From Ignavibacteria bacterium RIFOXYC2_FULL_35_21 (GTDB lineage Bacteria > Bacteroidota > Ignavibacteria > Kapaibacteriales > UBA2268), in contig MHAY01000044.1 in NCBI GenBank assembly GCA_001804705.1, forward strand, positions 1 through 64,000: 64,000 bases of DNA, in the 5' to 3' direction. The notes below the pieces were generated by a model. That model had not been told where the DNA came from and searched no databases. It was given only the letters and a program-made list of their open reading frames with translations. Numbering within the stretch: position 1 is the stretch's first letter; each line of letters opens with the position of its first letter. Positions 45,659-54,006 of the stretch are shown here, piece by piece. The translations under genes were made by a program, and so were the position numbers.

Positions 45659-46969
45659 ATGGCAGTACCAACATATAAAACAGAACAACTGAAATGCTGG
45701 AAAAAAGCAAAAGAATTGAGACAGGATTTTTACAAAAGATATGCAAATGCTCACGACAATGGCGGACTTCGGTGGGCGGGAGGTGCCTGGAGCTTCGGAG
45801 CTATACCTGCCGGATTGGGAAATGATATTTTTCCAATCACCGGAGAACCTTATGCCGCAGGTATTGCATTCAATAAAGAATTTTCATTGCGTTGTCTTGA
45901 AGCAACTGAAAAGAAAGGTTATGCAAGAGACTTATGCTCATATATGCGTACCTATTGGGGTTCGATTATACTCGATGAATATTTATACGGCGGGAAATTC
46001 CCCAAACCTGATTTTATGTGGCAGGACCATATCTGCTGCAGCCATGCTAAATGGTACCAGGTAGCTAATGAACTTGAAGGAGGTGGTGTTCCGACATACA
46101 GCATTGATGTGGCTGTTGGACCCTACCAGGATGTTACAGACAGCAGGATTGATTATATTGTTAATCAGATGCACGAAGGAATTGAATGGCTCGAAAAAGT
46201 TACGGGCAGAAGATACAATGATGACCTGCTTATCGAAGCTGTTCATAATGAATGCAGGGCAACATCGGTTTGGGCTGAGGTTTGTGAATTGAACAAAGGA
46301 GTCCCTGCTCCTCTCGATGAAAAATCAATGTATTCGCTTTATGTTCTCGGTACTCTTGAAAAACATGCAAAATCGGTAGCTGATTTTTATGAAGAACTTC
46401 GTGATGAGGTCAAGTACAGAGTAGAAAATCAAATTGCCGCTACTCCGCATGAGAGATGCAGATTGATGTCAGACACACAGCCGCCTTGGGGATTTCTGAA
46501 TGTATTCAGATATCTTGAAAATTTCGGGGCTGTTTCTATCGGTTCTCTATATACATTTGGATTAATAGGCGTATGGGAAGACAAACCCGATGGTTCATGG
46601 GGACCCAGAACAACTCCTCAACAAAAAGGAATCAAGATTGAAACACGTGACCAGGCATTAAAAATTCTTGCCGATTGGAATTTGAGTAAGCCCGAATGGC
46701 AGCATTTTTATTCACCACACATCAAAAGCGATATGATGATTAGAATAGCTAAGGAATGGAAGCTCGACGGTATTATGCTTCATTACAACCGCGGATGTGA
46801 GGGGCTTTCACTTGGCATCGCTGAGAATCGTCTTGCATTGATTGAAGCAGGATACCCCGTAATGGCATTCGAGGGCAATATGGGTGACGAAAGAGAATTT
46901 GATGAAGCAAAGACTATGGGCAGAATTGACTCATTCATGGAAACATTGGGAATGAAAGAAATAAAGTAG
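45659..46969 (+). CDS. bzdO: Benzoyl-CoA reductase, subunit BzdO (BcrB family)
   Basis: A 436-residue partner of BzdN in the reductase half. Same D-component fold: [40 protein letters not shown] (cluster Cys and substrate loop), [15 protein letters not shown]-like loop near [15 protein letters not shown], and the C-terminal [20 protein letters not shown] with the third cluster Cys. Lengths of ~430-450 fit BzdO/BcrB. AAGGAG precedes the ATG. The last ~80 codons are repeated 1.6 kb downstream (48343-48585), flanking an inserted gene. Confidence 0.93.
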   Translation: MAVPTYKTEQLKCWKKAKELRQDFYKRYANAHDNGGLRWAGGAWSFGAIPAGLGNDIFPITGEPYAAGIAFNKEFSLRCLEATEKKGYARDLCSYMRTYWGSIILDEYLYGGKFPKPDFMWQDHICCSHAKWYQVANELEGGGVPTYSIDVAVGPYQDVTDSRIDYIVNQMHEGIEWLEKVTGRRYNDDLLIEAVHNECRATSVWAEVCELNKGVPAPLDEKSMYSLYVLGTLEKHAKSVADFYEELRDEVKYRVENQIAATPHERCRLMSDTQPPWGFLNVFRYLENFGAVSIGSLYTFGLIGVWEDKPDGSWGPRTTPQQKGIKIETRDQALKILADWNLSKPEWQHFYSPHIKSDMMIRIAKEWKLDGIMLHYNRGCEGLSLGIAENRLALIEAGYPVMAFEGNMGDEREFDEAKTMGRIDSFMETLGMKEIK

Positions 46970-46978
46970 AAAGTATAA
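46736..46978 (+). repeat. Direct repeat, copy 1 (3' end of bzdO)
   Basis: About 243 bp covering the last ~78 codons of bzdO, the stop and AAAGTATAA. It is repeated at 48343-48585 with about three substitutions after the first 30 bp. The two copies frame the T9SS gene inserted between bzdO and bzdP. Confidence 0.95.
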
Positions 46979-47008
46979 AATTGTTTCACATATTTATCGA
47001 GGTTCATT

Positions 47009-48307
47009 ACGAAAAAAATTCTTTTTAGTTCGCTCATCACTTTTTTTGTAATCTTTCATTCAGGGCTCAGTCAGAGTGACACATTATGGATTAAAGATAG
47101 TATCAGACAAACAAATAATGTTAAATTCAGCAATGACGGTCAGTATGTTATCCGTACAATAAACACAACTTCACTTGATACAAATGGCTCCCTACAACTC
47201 AGAGATGCACAAACCGGTGAAATTGTTTGGAAACGGATTGGAAATGCCCAATTTGAATTAGCTCTCTCTCCAACAAGTAATACCATAACAACAATAGATT
47301 ACCTGGATACTATTAAAGTGTGGAATATTGAGAGCCGAGAATTAGTGAAAACATATAATAAAATTAATTTTGATACAACTGAATTCGGGCTTCAGTATGG
47401 TTCAATAATAAAATTATGTTTTTCAAAAGATGGCAATTACTTATTTTTCGTCTATAATTATAACTATAATGGACCTAATAAACCTGTTCCTGAATTATAC
47501 AGAATAAATCTTGAAAATGACTCAATTATAAAATGTTTAGAACTTAGGAGAATGATTGATATTATTTACTCACCGATTTCAGATACTTTAGCTGTGTTGA
47601 CTGAAGGTGGTGACTATCAAATTTTTATAGTTGATGCAAATACATTTGAAATAAAAAATTGGTTTTATACTGACCAGCAAATATTTGATTACACTATTTC
47701 CCCAAATGGGAATTATTTAGCAACAGCAGGTTCAGACGGGAATGTAAAGATATGGAGTATGACAGATTATAGTTTATATAAAACCATCCAATTTGATAGC
47801 AATAATTATGCGATAGATTACTTGAAATTTAATCATTCTTCAAATTATTTGTTAACGGTTGGTGGAGGATTTGGTAATCGAAAAACAAAAGTATGGGATT
47901 TATCAACTAATGAAAATCTGCGAATATATCCTCACTCTGGAAATTTCGATATAGCACCTGATGACAGCAGTATCATATTTACTGAATTAAATAAATTGAT
48001 AATGATAAAAGCGTATTGGACACCATCGGGTGTTTCTGATAATACGAATCCGGACAGTCCAAGAATAATAAGACCAAATCCGACTGATGGTGTAACAAAT
48101 ATAGATATTGATATTACAAAATATGGTGAATATTCAATAAAAATAATTGATGGAAATGGTAAAGAGATTGATAAAATATTTAACGGAGAGTTAGAACCAG
48201 GGCAAAGAAATATCAAATGGGACGCAGGCAGGCTTCAGGGAGGTATGTATTTTATAATAATACAAGGAAAAAACTATTCTGAAACTTTAAAGCTTGTAAA
48301 GGAGTAG
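47009..48307 (+). CDS. T9SS WD40-like protein inserted between bzdO and bzdP, start codon ACG
   Basis: The frame is open from 47009 to 48307 and encodes a typical exported protein: residues [20 protein letters not shown] make a signal peptide, seven or so degenerate WD40 blades ([34 protein letters not shown]) follow, and a T9SS sorting domain ends it ([19 protein letters not shown] to ETLKLVKE). CGAGG stands at correct distance upstream, but the start position reads ACG, not ATG. The first common start in frame is GTG at 47318, which would lose the signal peptide. It may be a recently inactivated gene. It interrupts the reductase operon. Confidence 0.75.
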   Translation, partial: TKKILFSSLITFFVIFHSGLSQSDTLWIKDSIRQTNNVKFSNDGQYVIRTINTTSLDTNGSLQLRDAQTGEIVWKRIGNAQFELALSPTSNTITTIDYLDTIKVWNIESRELVKTYNKINFDTTEFGLQYGSIIKLCFSKDGNYLFFVYNYNYNGPNKPVPELYRINLENDSIIKCLELRRMIDIIYSPISDTLAVLTEGGDYQIFIVDANTFEIKNWFYTDQQIFDYTISPNGNYLATAGSDGNVKIWSMTDYSLYKTIQFDSNNYAIDYLKFNHSSNYLLTVGGGFGNRKTKVWDLSTNENLRIYPHSGNFDIAPDDSSIIFTELNKLIMIKAYWTPSGVSDNTNPDSPRIIRPNPTDGVTNIDIDITKYGEYSIKIIDGNGKEIDKIFNGELEPGQRNIKWDAGRLQGGMYFIIIQGKNYSETLKLVKE

Positions 48308-48312
48308 GTAAA

Positions 48313-48576
48313 ATGAAAAAAGACATTATTCTTTTATTAATGATGATAAGGATAGCAAAGGTATGGAAGCTCGACGGTATTATGCTTCATTACAACCGCG
48401 GATGTGAGGGGCTTTCACTTGGCATCGCTGAGAATCGTCTTGCATTGATTGAAGCAGGATACCCCGTAATGGCATTTGAGGGCAATATGGGTGACGAAAG
48501 AGAATTTGATGAAGCAAAGACTATGGGCAGAATTGACTCATTCATGGAAACATTGGGAATGAAAGAAATAAAATAG
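48313..48576 (+). pseudogene. Chimeric fragment: signal-peptide start fused to the BzdO C-terminus
   Basis: Encodes 87 residues. The first ~10 ([10 protein letters not shown]) look like the start of a secreted protein's signal peptide behind GGAGTAGGT, and from MIRIAK on the sequence is the BzdO C-terminus including RGCEGLS. It was made where the inserted segment joined the second copy of the repeat. It is not a functional reductase subunit but could be translated. Confidence 0.85.
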
Positions 48577-48585
48577 AAAGTATAA
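48343..48585 (+). repeat. Direct repeat, copy 2
   Basis: Second copy of the bzdO 3' end (see 46736-46978). The following sequence TTAAATTTTGAGGTATATATG leads directly into bzdP, so this copy keeps the original bzdO-bzdP junction; in copy 1 the same region now leads into the inserted gene. Confidence 0.95.
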
Positions 48586-48603
48586 TTAAATTTTGAGGTA
48601 TAT

Positions 48604-49365
48604 ATGATAAATGTTGGAATAGATGTCGGAGCAAAAAATATAAAGATTGTTGTCCTTCGGGATGGAGAGATTATAGGTAAAGGAATATCTCTTGCAGGAT
48701 TCGAAACAAAAGAAACAACCAAAATATTATTCGATGAAACAATAAAACAAGCAGGAATAACACCTGAACAGATTGATTCAATAACCTCGACAGGAAGCGG
48801 AAGAAAAGCCGCCGACTTTGCTAAATTCAGCGTTACTGAAGTTACTGCGGCAACAAAAGGTGCTACTTCCCTCTTTCCGTCTGTCCGATGTGTAATTGAT
48901 GTCGGAGCCGAAGAAGGAAGAACAATCAGGTGCGATACGGAAGGGAAAATAATTGATTTTGCTTTGAATGAAAAGTGTGCGGCAGGTGCCGGTGCCTTCA
49001 TCGAGGCTATGTCGCGGGCACTTGAAATACCGGTTGAGGATTTCGGAATGATTTCTTTGCAATCTGATAAAGAAATTCCCTTGAATGCACAATGTGCCGT
49101 TTTTGCCGAATCCGAAGTAGTTTCTCTCCTTCATGCAAAAACAGAAAAGAAAGACATAGCAAAATCTGTCAATGATGCAGTTGCCTCGCGTATAACATCA
49201 ATGGCACGTAAAGTAGGATTTGAAAAAGATATTGAACTCATTGGTGGTATGGCGAAAAATACCGGGTTTGTTCAGTCATTGAAAAAAGCACTTGAATCGG
49301 AAATTATTATTCCCGAAAACCCTGAGTTCATCTCGGCTTATGGAGCAGCACTTATTAATGAATAA
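48604..49365 (+). CDS. bzdP: Benzoyl-CoA reductase activase subunit BzdP
   Basis: A 253-residue ASKHA-fold ATPase of the electron-activation half, close to HgdC/BcrD. INVGIDVGAKNIKIVVLRDG (phosphate 1), ALNEKCAAGAGAFIEAMSRA (Cys ligand plus helix-cluster-helix), NAQCAVFAESEVVSLL (second Cys) and IELIGGMAKNTGFVQSLKKA (adenosine) are in order. ATP hydrolysis, with the [4Fe-4S] cluster shared with BzdQ, drives electrons to BzdNO. It lacks the ~150-residue insert of Thauera BcrA, which supports the Azoarcus type. TTGAGG precedes the ATG. Its stop codon lies at the edge of a heptamer array. Confidence 0.9.
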   Translation: MINVGIDVGAKNIKIVVLRDGEIIGKGISLAGFETKETTKILFDETIKQAGITPEQIDSITSTGSGRKAADFAKFSVTEVTAATKGATSLFPSVRCVIDVGAEEGRTIRCDTEGKIIDFALNEKCAAGAGAFIEAMSRALEIPVEDFGMISLQSDKEIPLNAQCAVFAESEVVSLLHAKTEKKDIAKSVNDAVASRITSMARKVGFEKDIELIGGMAKNTGFVQSLKKALESEIIIPENPEFISAYGAALINE

Positions 49366-49395
49366 TGAATAATGAATAATGAATAATGAATAATG
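49355..49395. repeat. AATAATG heptanucleotide array over the bzdP stop
   Basis: Five exact copies of AATAATG (49361-49395) follow a partial one at 49355-49360. The stop of bzdP (49363-49365) lies in the first copy, and the array fills about half of the spacer to bzdQ. Confidence 0.9.
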
Positions 49396-49425
49396 AAAAT
49401 ATTAATAATATAAATGGAGAAGTGA

Positions 49426-50292
49426 ATGGCACAGGAATTCTGGCGTTGGAAAGAATATAACTGGAAGAGTGAAAAAATTGATTGGAAGGGCGGTTCGATA
49501 ATTACCGCTGGGGTTGATGTCGGTTCGGTCAGCTCACAGGCATTAATCCTTGTTGATGGTGAAATGTATGCATACTCAAGCATGAGAACCGGCTCTGACA
49601 GCCCTCAGAGTGCTGTTAATGCAATGAACTGGGCTTTGGATGGTTCGGGTATGAAATTGGAAAACATTAACTACGTTGTCGGCACCGGATACGGCAGGGT
49701 AAATGTCCCGTTTGCAAATAAGACCATTACTGAAATAGCATGTCATGCAAGGGGAGCGAATATGATGTATGGTGGCAGTGTGCGTACAATCCTCGATATG
49801 GGAGGTCAGGATTGTAAAGCGATTCGCTGTGATGAAAAAGGTAAAGTTTCAAATTTTCTAATGAATGATAAATGTGCCGCAGGAACGGGACGTGGAATGG
49901 AAGTCTTTGCCGACCTTCTATCAGTTCCAATTGAAGAAGTTGGTGACTTATCATTCAATGTAGCTGAAGAACCCGAACCCGTAAGCAGCACTTGTGTGGT
50001 GTTTGCAAAAACTGAAGCAACCGGACTTCTTCGTGAAGGTTGGCCGAAAAATAAGGTTATTGCGGCATATTGTTCTGCTATGGCTCACAGGGTTGTTACA
50101 CTTCTTGAAAGAATCGGTGTGGAAAAGGATTTTGTTATTACTGGTGGTATTGCAAAAAATATTGGAGTTGTAAATCGCCTTCAAAAAGAACTTGGAATTG
50201 AGATTTTGAAAACCGAATATGATGCTCAGATAGCCGGTGCTTTGGGTGCGGCATTGTTTGCAAAGGCACTCGTTGAGAAAGAAAGAAAATAA
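49426..50292 (+). CDS. bzdQ: Benzoyl-CoA reductase activase subunit BzdQ
   Basis: A 288-residue second ASKHA ATPase subunit. ITAGVDVGSVSSQALILVDG, TEIACHARGANMMYGGSVRT, ILDMGGQDCKAIRCDEKGKV, NDKCAAGTGRGMEVFADLLS and STCVVFAKTEATGLL are typical for BcrA/BzdQ, including the two Cys that bind the bridging [4Fe-4S] cluster. Size as for BzdQ of Azoarcus rather than the larger BcrA of Thauera. GGAGAAG precedes the ATG. With BzdP it accepts electrons from the ferredoxin encoded 570 bp downstream. Confidence 0.92.
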   Translation: MAQEFWRWKEYNWKSEKIDWKGGSIITAGVDVGSVSSQALILVDGEMYAYSSMRTGSDSPQSAVNAMNWALDGSGMKLENINYVVGTGYGRVNVPFANKTITEIACHARGANMMYGGSVRTILDMGGQDCKAIRCDEKGKVSNFLMNDKCAAGTGRGMEVFADLLSVPIEEVGDLSFNVAEEPEPVSSTCVVFAKTEATGLLREGWPKNKVIAAYCSAMAHRVVTLLERIGVEKDFVITGGIAKNIGVVNRLQKELGIEILKTEYDAQIAGALGAALFAKALVEKERK

Positions 50293-50395
50293 TTAATGTA
50301 TGATAGAAAATAATTGATTAGAAAAGTTCAATAATTTTAAATTTTTAATTTAAAATTTTCAATGAATATTAAATATTAAATTTAAAATGATTTAA

Positions 50396-50765
50396 ATGAA
50401 AACTTATTCAGGAACTTATGATTTAGAGGAAAGAACAGCCACATTTGGTGAAAATATTATCGGGTTATTTAAAAATATTAAGTCCGGTACAATAACAACA
50501 CCAATTATTTTACAATTAATTAGGTCAGGAACAAGTATTGGAGCTAATTATATGGAAGCAAATGGCTCCAGTTCAAAGAAAGATTTTAGGAACAAGATAT
50601 ATATATATATGTAAAAAGGAATCGAAGGAAACTATGCATTGGTTAAGAATGTTAAAAACTGCAAGCAAAGAATTTAAAGTTGAAATTATAAAATTATTTC
50701 AGGAAGCTAATGAATTAACATTAATTTTCAATAAGATTACACATACTTTAGATGGAAGAATTTAA
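50396..50765 (+). pseudogene. Four-helix-bundle (S23-type) protein gene, frameshifted at an AT tract
   Basis: The first frame (50396-50614) encodes LEERTATFGENIIGLFKNIK, LQLIRSGTSIGANYMEANGS and SSKKDFRNKIY, the standard first part of the 23S-rRNA-intervening-sequence family of four-helix bundles. It then stops. The next frame continues ICKKESKETMHWLRMLKTAS and KLFQEANELTLIFNKI to 50765. The break lies exactly in an (AT)7 tract (50597-50610). One extra AT unit, or two fewer, would restore a single ~121-residue protein. Possibly phase-variable, possibly dead. Sits between bzdQ and the ferredoxin gene. Confidence 0.88.
50597..50610. repeat. (AT)7 slippage tract
   Basis: Seven AT dinucleotides at the point where the four-helix-bundle reading frame breaks. 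Confidence 0.9.
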
Positions 50766-50865
50766 AATTTATTTATTAAAAAATCATTAAAAATTAAAAA
50801 TTAGAAATTTCAAATTATAGATATTACTGTATTGAATAAATAAAAATAAAAATAAAGAGAATGTT

Positions 50866-51153
50866 ATGATTGCAAATTTCGGATATAAAGATGGTTCAGG
50901 CGATTACTTTATTAGTATTGACACTGACAAATGCAATGGTTGCGGGGATTGTGTTCCTGTATGCCCTGCCGGAGTGCTTGAAGTAAGGGATAATGAATTT
51001 GACCCACTTGCAGATGATAAGATGGCTGCCGTTAAGGAAGAGCATAGGAAGAAAATCAAATATTCATGTGCTCAGTGCAAACCTGAAATGAATATGAAGA
51101 ATCTGCCTTGTATTATGGCTTGTCCGCCGGATGCAATCGCTCATTCGTGGTGA
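50866..51153 (+). CDS. bzdM: Ferredoxin of the benzoyl-CoA reductase system (BzdM-like)
   Basis: A 95-residue ferredoxin. The first cluster motif CNGCGDCVPVCP and a second, widely spaced set (CAQCKPE, CIMACPPDAIAHSW) bind two [4Fe-4S] clusters. It is longer than clostridial-type ferredoxins, with a charged insertion (MAAVKEEHRKKIKY), as in the ferredoxins encoded in bzd/bcr clusters. It should deliver low-potential electrons to BzdPQ. Followed after 36 bp by the BzdV-like gene. Confidence 0.85.
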   Translation: MIANFGYKDGSGDYFISIDTDKCNGCGDCVPVCPAGVLEVRDNEFDPLADDKMAAVKEEHRKKIKYSCAQCKPEMNMKNLPCIMACPPDAIAHSW

Positions 51154-51189
51154 TATTTTTTTTATCATTGTTAAGCTGGAAAAATTAAA

Positions 51190-53745
51190 ATGAGTGAAAT
51201 AAGTTTAACAATAAATAACATAGAAGTAAAAGTCCCGGAAGGCACAAGCATACTTGACGCTGCGGCTTCTGCGGGTATATATATTCCTGTGCTTTGCAGT
51301 CATCCTGACTTAGGAGATTTTAATACAGTTGAATTATCAACCTTTATATATCAAGGTGCTAACAAAATTGAAAACGATATTACAGCAACAATAGATTCCA
51401 TCCGAGGCTGTGGTATCTGCCTTGTTGTAGATGAAACCAAATCCGAACTTATTCCATCGTGCAAAACTAAGGTTGCACAGGGAATGAAAATAGCAACAGA
51501 AAACGAAGTAGCAGTAAAGAGGAGACGTGAGAATCTTTCCAAAATACTTGCGAAACATCCTCATTCATGTCTCACTTGTAGTCAGAGAGAAGGCTGTATT
51601 CCGATGACTGATGTATGCCCGGGCAGTGTGGTGTCTAATGAAAGATGTTGTGCATTACTGAATAACTGCGAGTTTCAACGAGTTGTTGATTATGTCGGGG
51701 TATTGCCTGAAACACCAAGATACCAATTCGGAAATCTTCCTAAAATCACAGAAGACCCGCTTTTTAATCGCGATTTTAATTTATGTATAGGTTGTGGAAG
51801 GTGCGTAAGAGTTTGCCAGCAGGTTAAGGGTGTTTACGCACTCGGTGCAGTAATACAAAATGGTGAATTGAAAATCGGAACTGTTGATGGCCCATTGCTC
51901 GATAATGCAGCATGTAAATATTGCGGCTCATGTGTTGAGGTATGCCCAACAGGTGCAATAATGGACAAAGTAAGTCCGAGATTAAAGGAGTATAAGGATT
52001 TTGTTCCCTGCAAAGCAAGTTGCCCCGGCGAAGTTGATATTCCACAATATGTAAGGCTTGTGCGTGAAGGGAAACCACAGGATGCAGCGAATGTGATTTC
52101 ATCGAGCCTTCCTCTGCCTTCTGTTCTTGGAAAAGTGTGTTTCCATCCTTGCGAAACAGCATGCAAAAAGAATGAACTATTATCAATTCCGGACAGTCGT
52201 CAGAATGCAATGAGCATAAGGATGCTCAAAGATTTTGCAATGACAAACAGCATTCTTAAAACTCCAAAAAAGTTGAAAGCGAACACAGGAAAGAATGTTG
52301 CAGTAATAGGAGCAGGTCCCGCAGGACTTTCTGCCGCACATTTTCTTTCTCTCAAAGGGCATAATGTTACCCTTTATGAAAGAGAAAGTGAAATAGGTGG
52401 TATGCTAAGGTATGGTATCCCGCGATACAGGTTGTCAGAGGATGTTCTGAATAAAGACACGAATTGGATTCTAAGTTCTGGCATCAATGTTAAAACAAAT
52501 ACAATTTTTGGAAAAGATATAATACTCGATAACCTGCTTGGAAATGGCACTGATGCAGTATTTATCAGTATCGGGTTATCGAAAAGCAAGAATCTCCCAA
52601 TTCCTATCTCAGGCGAACCTTCTGTTCACTATGGCGTTGAATTTTTAAATGCAATTGCAAAGAAAAACATACCTGCTCATTATTTTGAATCAAAATCTGT
52701 TGTTGTGATTGGCGGCGGAAATGTAGCCACTGATGCCGCTCGATGTGCTTTGAGGTTGAAAGCATCAAATGTTACAATCGTATGCCTCGAACAATATGAT
52801 GAAATGCCGGCTTATACAGATGAACTTATTGAAGCTCAGGATGAAGGCATAGCAATCCTGAATGGATGGGGAATTTCAGGTATAAATAAAACCAACGATA
52901 AAAATGAAATACTATTAAAGAAATGTACAAATGTATTTAATGCTCAAGGAGAATTTTCTCCCGCTTATGATGAATCAATCACCGATAAACTAATTACAGA
53001 TTCCGTTATTGTTTGTATTGGACAAGAAGCCAATTACGACTTTTCGGATTCTAAATTTGATTCAATTCTGAATAGAGGATTAATAAAAGTAAAATCTGAC
53101 TCACTTGAAACCAGTATAAAAGGTGTTTACGCTGGTGGGGATATTGTTTCAGGCCCAAAGTCAGTGATTGAAGCTGTGGGAGCGGGAAGAAAAGCCGCAC
53201 GCTCGATTGATTTATACCTTGGCGGTGATGGAATAATCGAAACTGAAGAAGGATTAAATAAAGAATATAATATGTTCATCGGAAGAAATGATGGATTCAA
53301 TTCTTTACAAAGGACGGCAGCAAAAACCGATGATACTGAAATTAGATTAAGAAGCTTTGAGCCTTATGAGAGGACATATACTTCCGTTGAAGCTCTTATT
53401 GAATCTACCAGATGTCTTCAGTGTGACCTGCGGCTTCATCTGAGGCATAATCCTTTGCCCCCGGAAAAATATCTTTTATTTAATAAAGATTTAATCGAAG
53501 GACTACCTGATGGTGAGGGTGTTATACAAATATTAAACAATGATAAAGAAGTAACAGTAATAAAAGGCACTGATAATATCAGGAAAACAATGTTGGAATG
53601 GCTCAATGATAATAAAGAATATTCATATTTCATTTATGAGTCTGACCCTATGTTCACAAAACGTGAGAGTGAACTGCTTCAGCAGTATTTACAGAAACAC
53701 GGTAAACTTCCTGATGCCGGTGATGGATTGGATGATTTGTTTTAG
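51190..53745 (+). CDS. bzdV: BzdV-like NAD(P)H/ferredoxin oxidoreductase
   Basis: An 851-residue multidomain protein. The N-terminus is a NuoG-like 2Fe-2S domain (VPEGTSILDAAASAGIYIPV, Cys at PVLCSH and GCGICLV), then a His/Cys segment (HPHSCLTCSQREGC), two [4Fe-4S] motifs (CIGCGRCVRVC and CKYCGSCVEVC), and a GltD-like FAD/NAD(P) module (GAGPAGLSAAHFLSLKGHN ~373; GGGNVATDAARCALRL ~507). A final tail begins GEGVIQILNNDKEVTVIKG and ends DAGDGLDDLF. In Azoarcus this protein is proposed to recycle the ferredoxin. It likely links NAD(P)H to the ferredoxin of benzoyl-CoA reductase. Confidence 0.85.
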   Translation: MSEISLTINNIEVKVPEGTSILDAAASAGIYIPVLCSHPDLGDFNTVELSTFIYQGANKIENDITATIDSIRGCGICLVVDETKSELIPSCKTKVAQGMKIATENEVAVKRRRENLSKILAKHPHSCLTCSQREGCIPMTDVCPGSVVSNERCCALLNNCEFQRVVDYVGVLPETPRYQFGNLPKITEDPLFNRDFNLCIGCGRCVRVCQQVKGVYALGAVIQNGELKIGTVDGPLLDNAACKYCGSCVEVCPTGAIMDKVSPRLKEYKDFVPCKASCPGEVDIPQYVRLVREGKPQDAANVISSSLPLPSVLGKVCFHPCETACKKNELLSIPDSRQNAMSIRMLKDFAMTNSILKTPKKLKANTGKNVAVIGAGPAGLSAAHFLSLKGHNVTLYERESEIGGMLRYGIPRYRLSEDVLNKDTNWILSSGINVKTNTIFGKDIILDNLLGNGTDAVFISIGLSKSKNLPIPISGEPSVHYGVEFLNAIAKKNIPAHYFESKSVVVIGGGNVATDAARCALRLKASNVTIVCLEQYDEMPAYTDELIEAQDEGIAILNGWGISGINKTNDKNEILLKKCTNVFNAQGEFSPAYDESITDKLITDSVIVCIGQEANYDFSDSKFDSILNRGLIKVKSDSLETSIKGVYAGGDIVSGPKSVIEAVGAGRKAARSIDLYLGGDGIIETEEGLNKEYNMFIGRNDGFNSLQRTAAKTDDTEIRLRSFEPYERTYTSVEALIESTRCLQCDLRLHLRHNPLPPEKYLLFNKDLIEGLPDGEGVIQILNNDKEVTVIKGTDNIRKTMLEWLNDNKEYSYFIYESDPMFTKRESELLQQYLQKHGKLPDAGDGLDDLF

Positions 53746-53747
53746 AT

Positions 53748-53969
53748 ATGATGAAAGAAATGAATATAATTACTGAAAAATCAGAATGGATTAAACGAAA
53801 TGTCGTTGATGAGCCACGACTAAGTGAGTTGGTTGAACTCTATGAAGAACTCAATTTTAAAGTTAAGCTTGTTGAACCAACAGAATCAGATTTTCAGGAA
53901 GATGGGTGTAACGAGTGTATAAAAGGTTTTGCAGGAAGATATAAAGTCATTTATACTAAACCAAAATAA
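53748..53969 (+). CDS. Small protein of the bzd cluster, unknown function
   Basis: A 73-residue protein that starts 2 bp after the bzdV stop, so it is translated with it. LSELVELYEELNFKVKLVEP looks like an alpha/beta start, and DGCNECIKGFAGRYKVIYTK carries a CxxC. No family recognised; may be a small accessory metal or Fe-S protein. Confidence 0.65.
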   Translation: MMKEMNIITEKSEWIKRNVVDEPRLSELVELYEELNFKVKLVEPTESDFQEDGCNECIKGFAGRYKVIYTKPK

Positions 53970-54006
53970 TTTTAAGATGTTTATTTGAAACTTGAGAGAA
54001 AGAATT

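Larger units (their letters stand above)
50320..50860 (+). mobile_element. Four-helix-bundle cassette (S23-type) inserted in the bzd operon
   Basis: An AT-rich unit with repeated TTTAAATTTAAAATT-like and ATTAAAAATTAGAAATTTCA flanks surrounds a frameshifted four-helix-bundle gene. The same flanks and gene ends recur at 58318-58525 around a deletion remnant. Borders are approximate. No terminal inverted repeats are obvious. Confidence 0.55.

Noticed and set aside
46983-47318. Possibility that the inserted WD40 gene starts at GTG 47318
   Set aside because: The frame upstream to 47009 encodes a complete signal peptide and WD40 strands, so the GTG start would remove real protein sequence.
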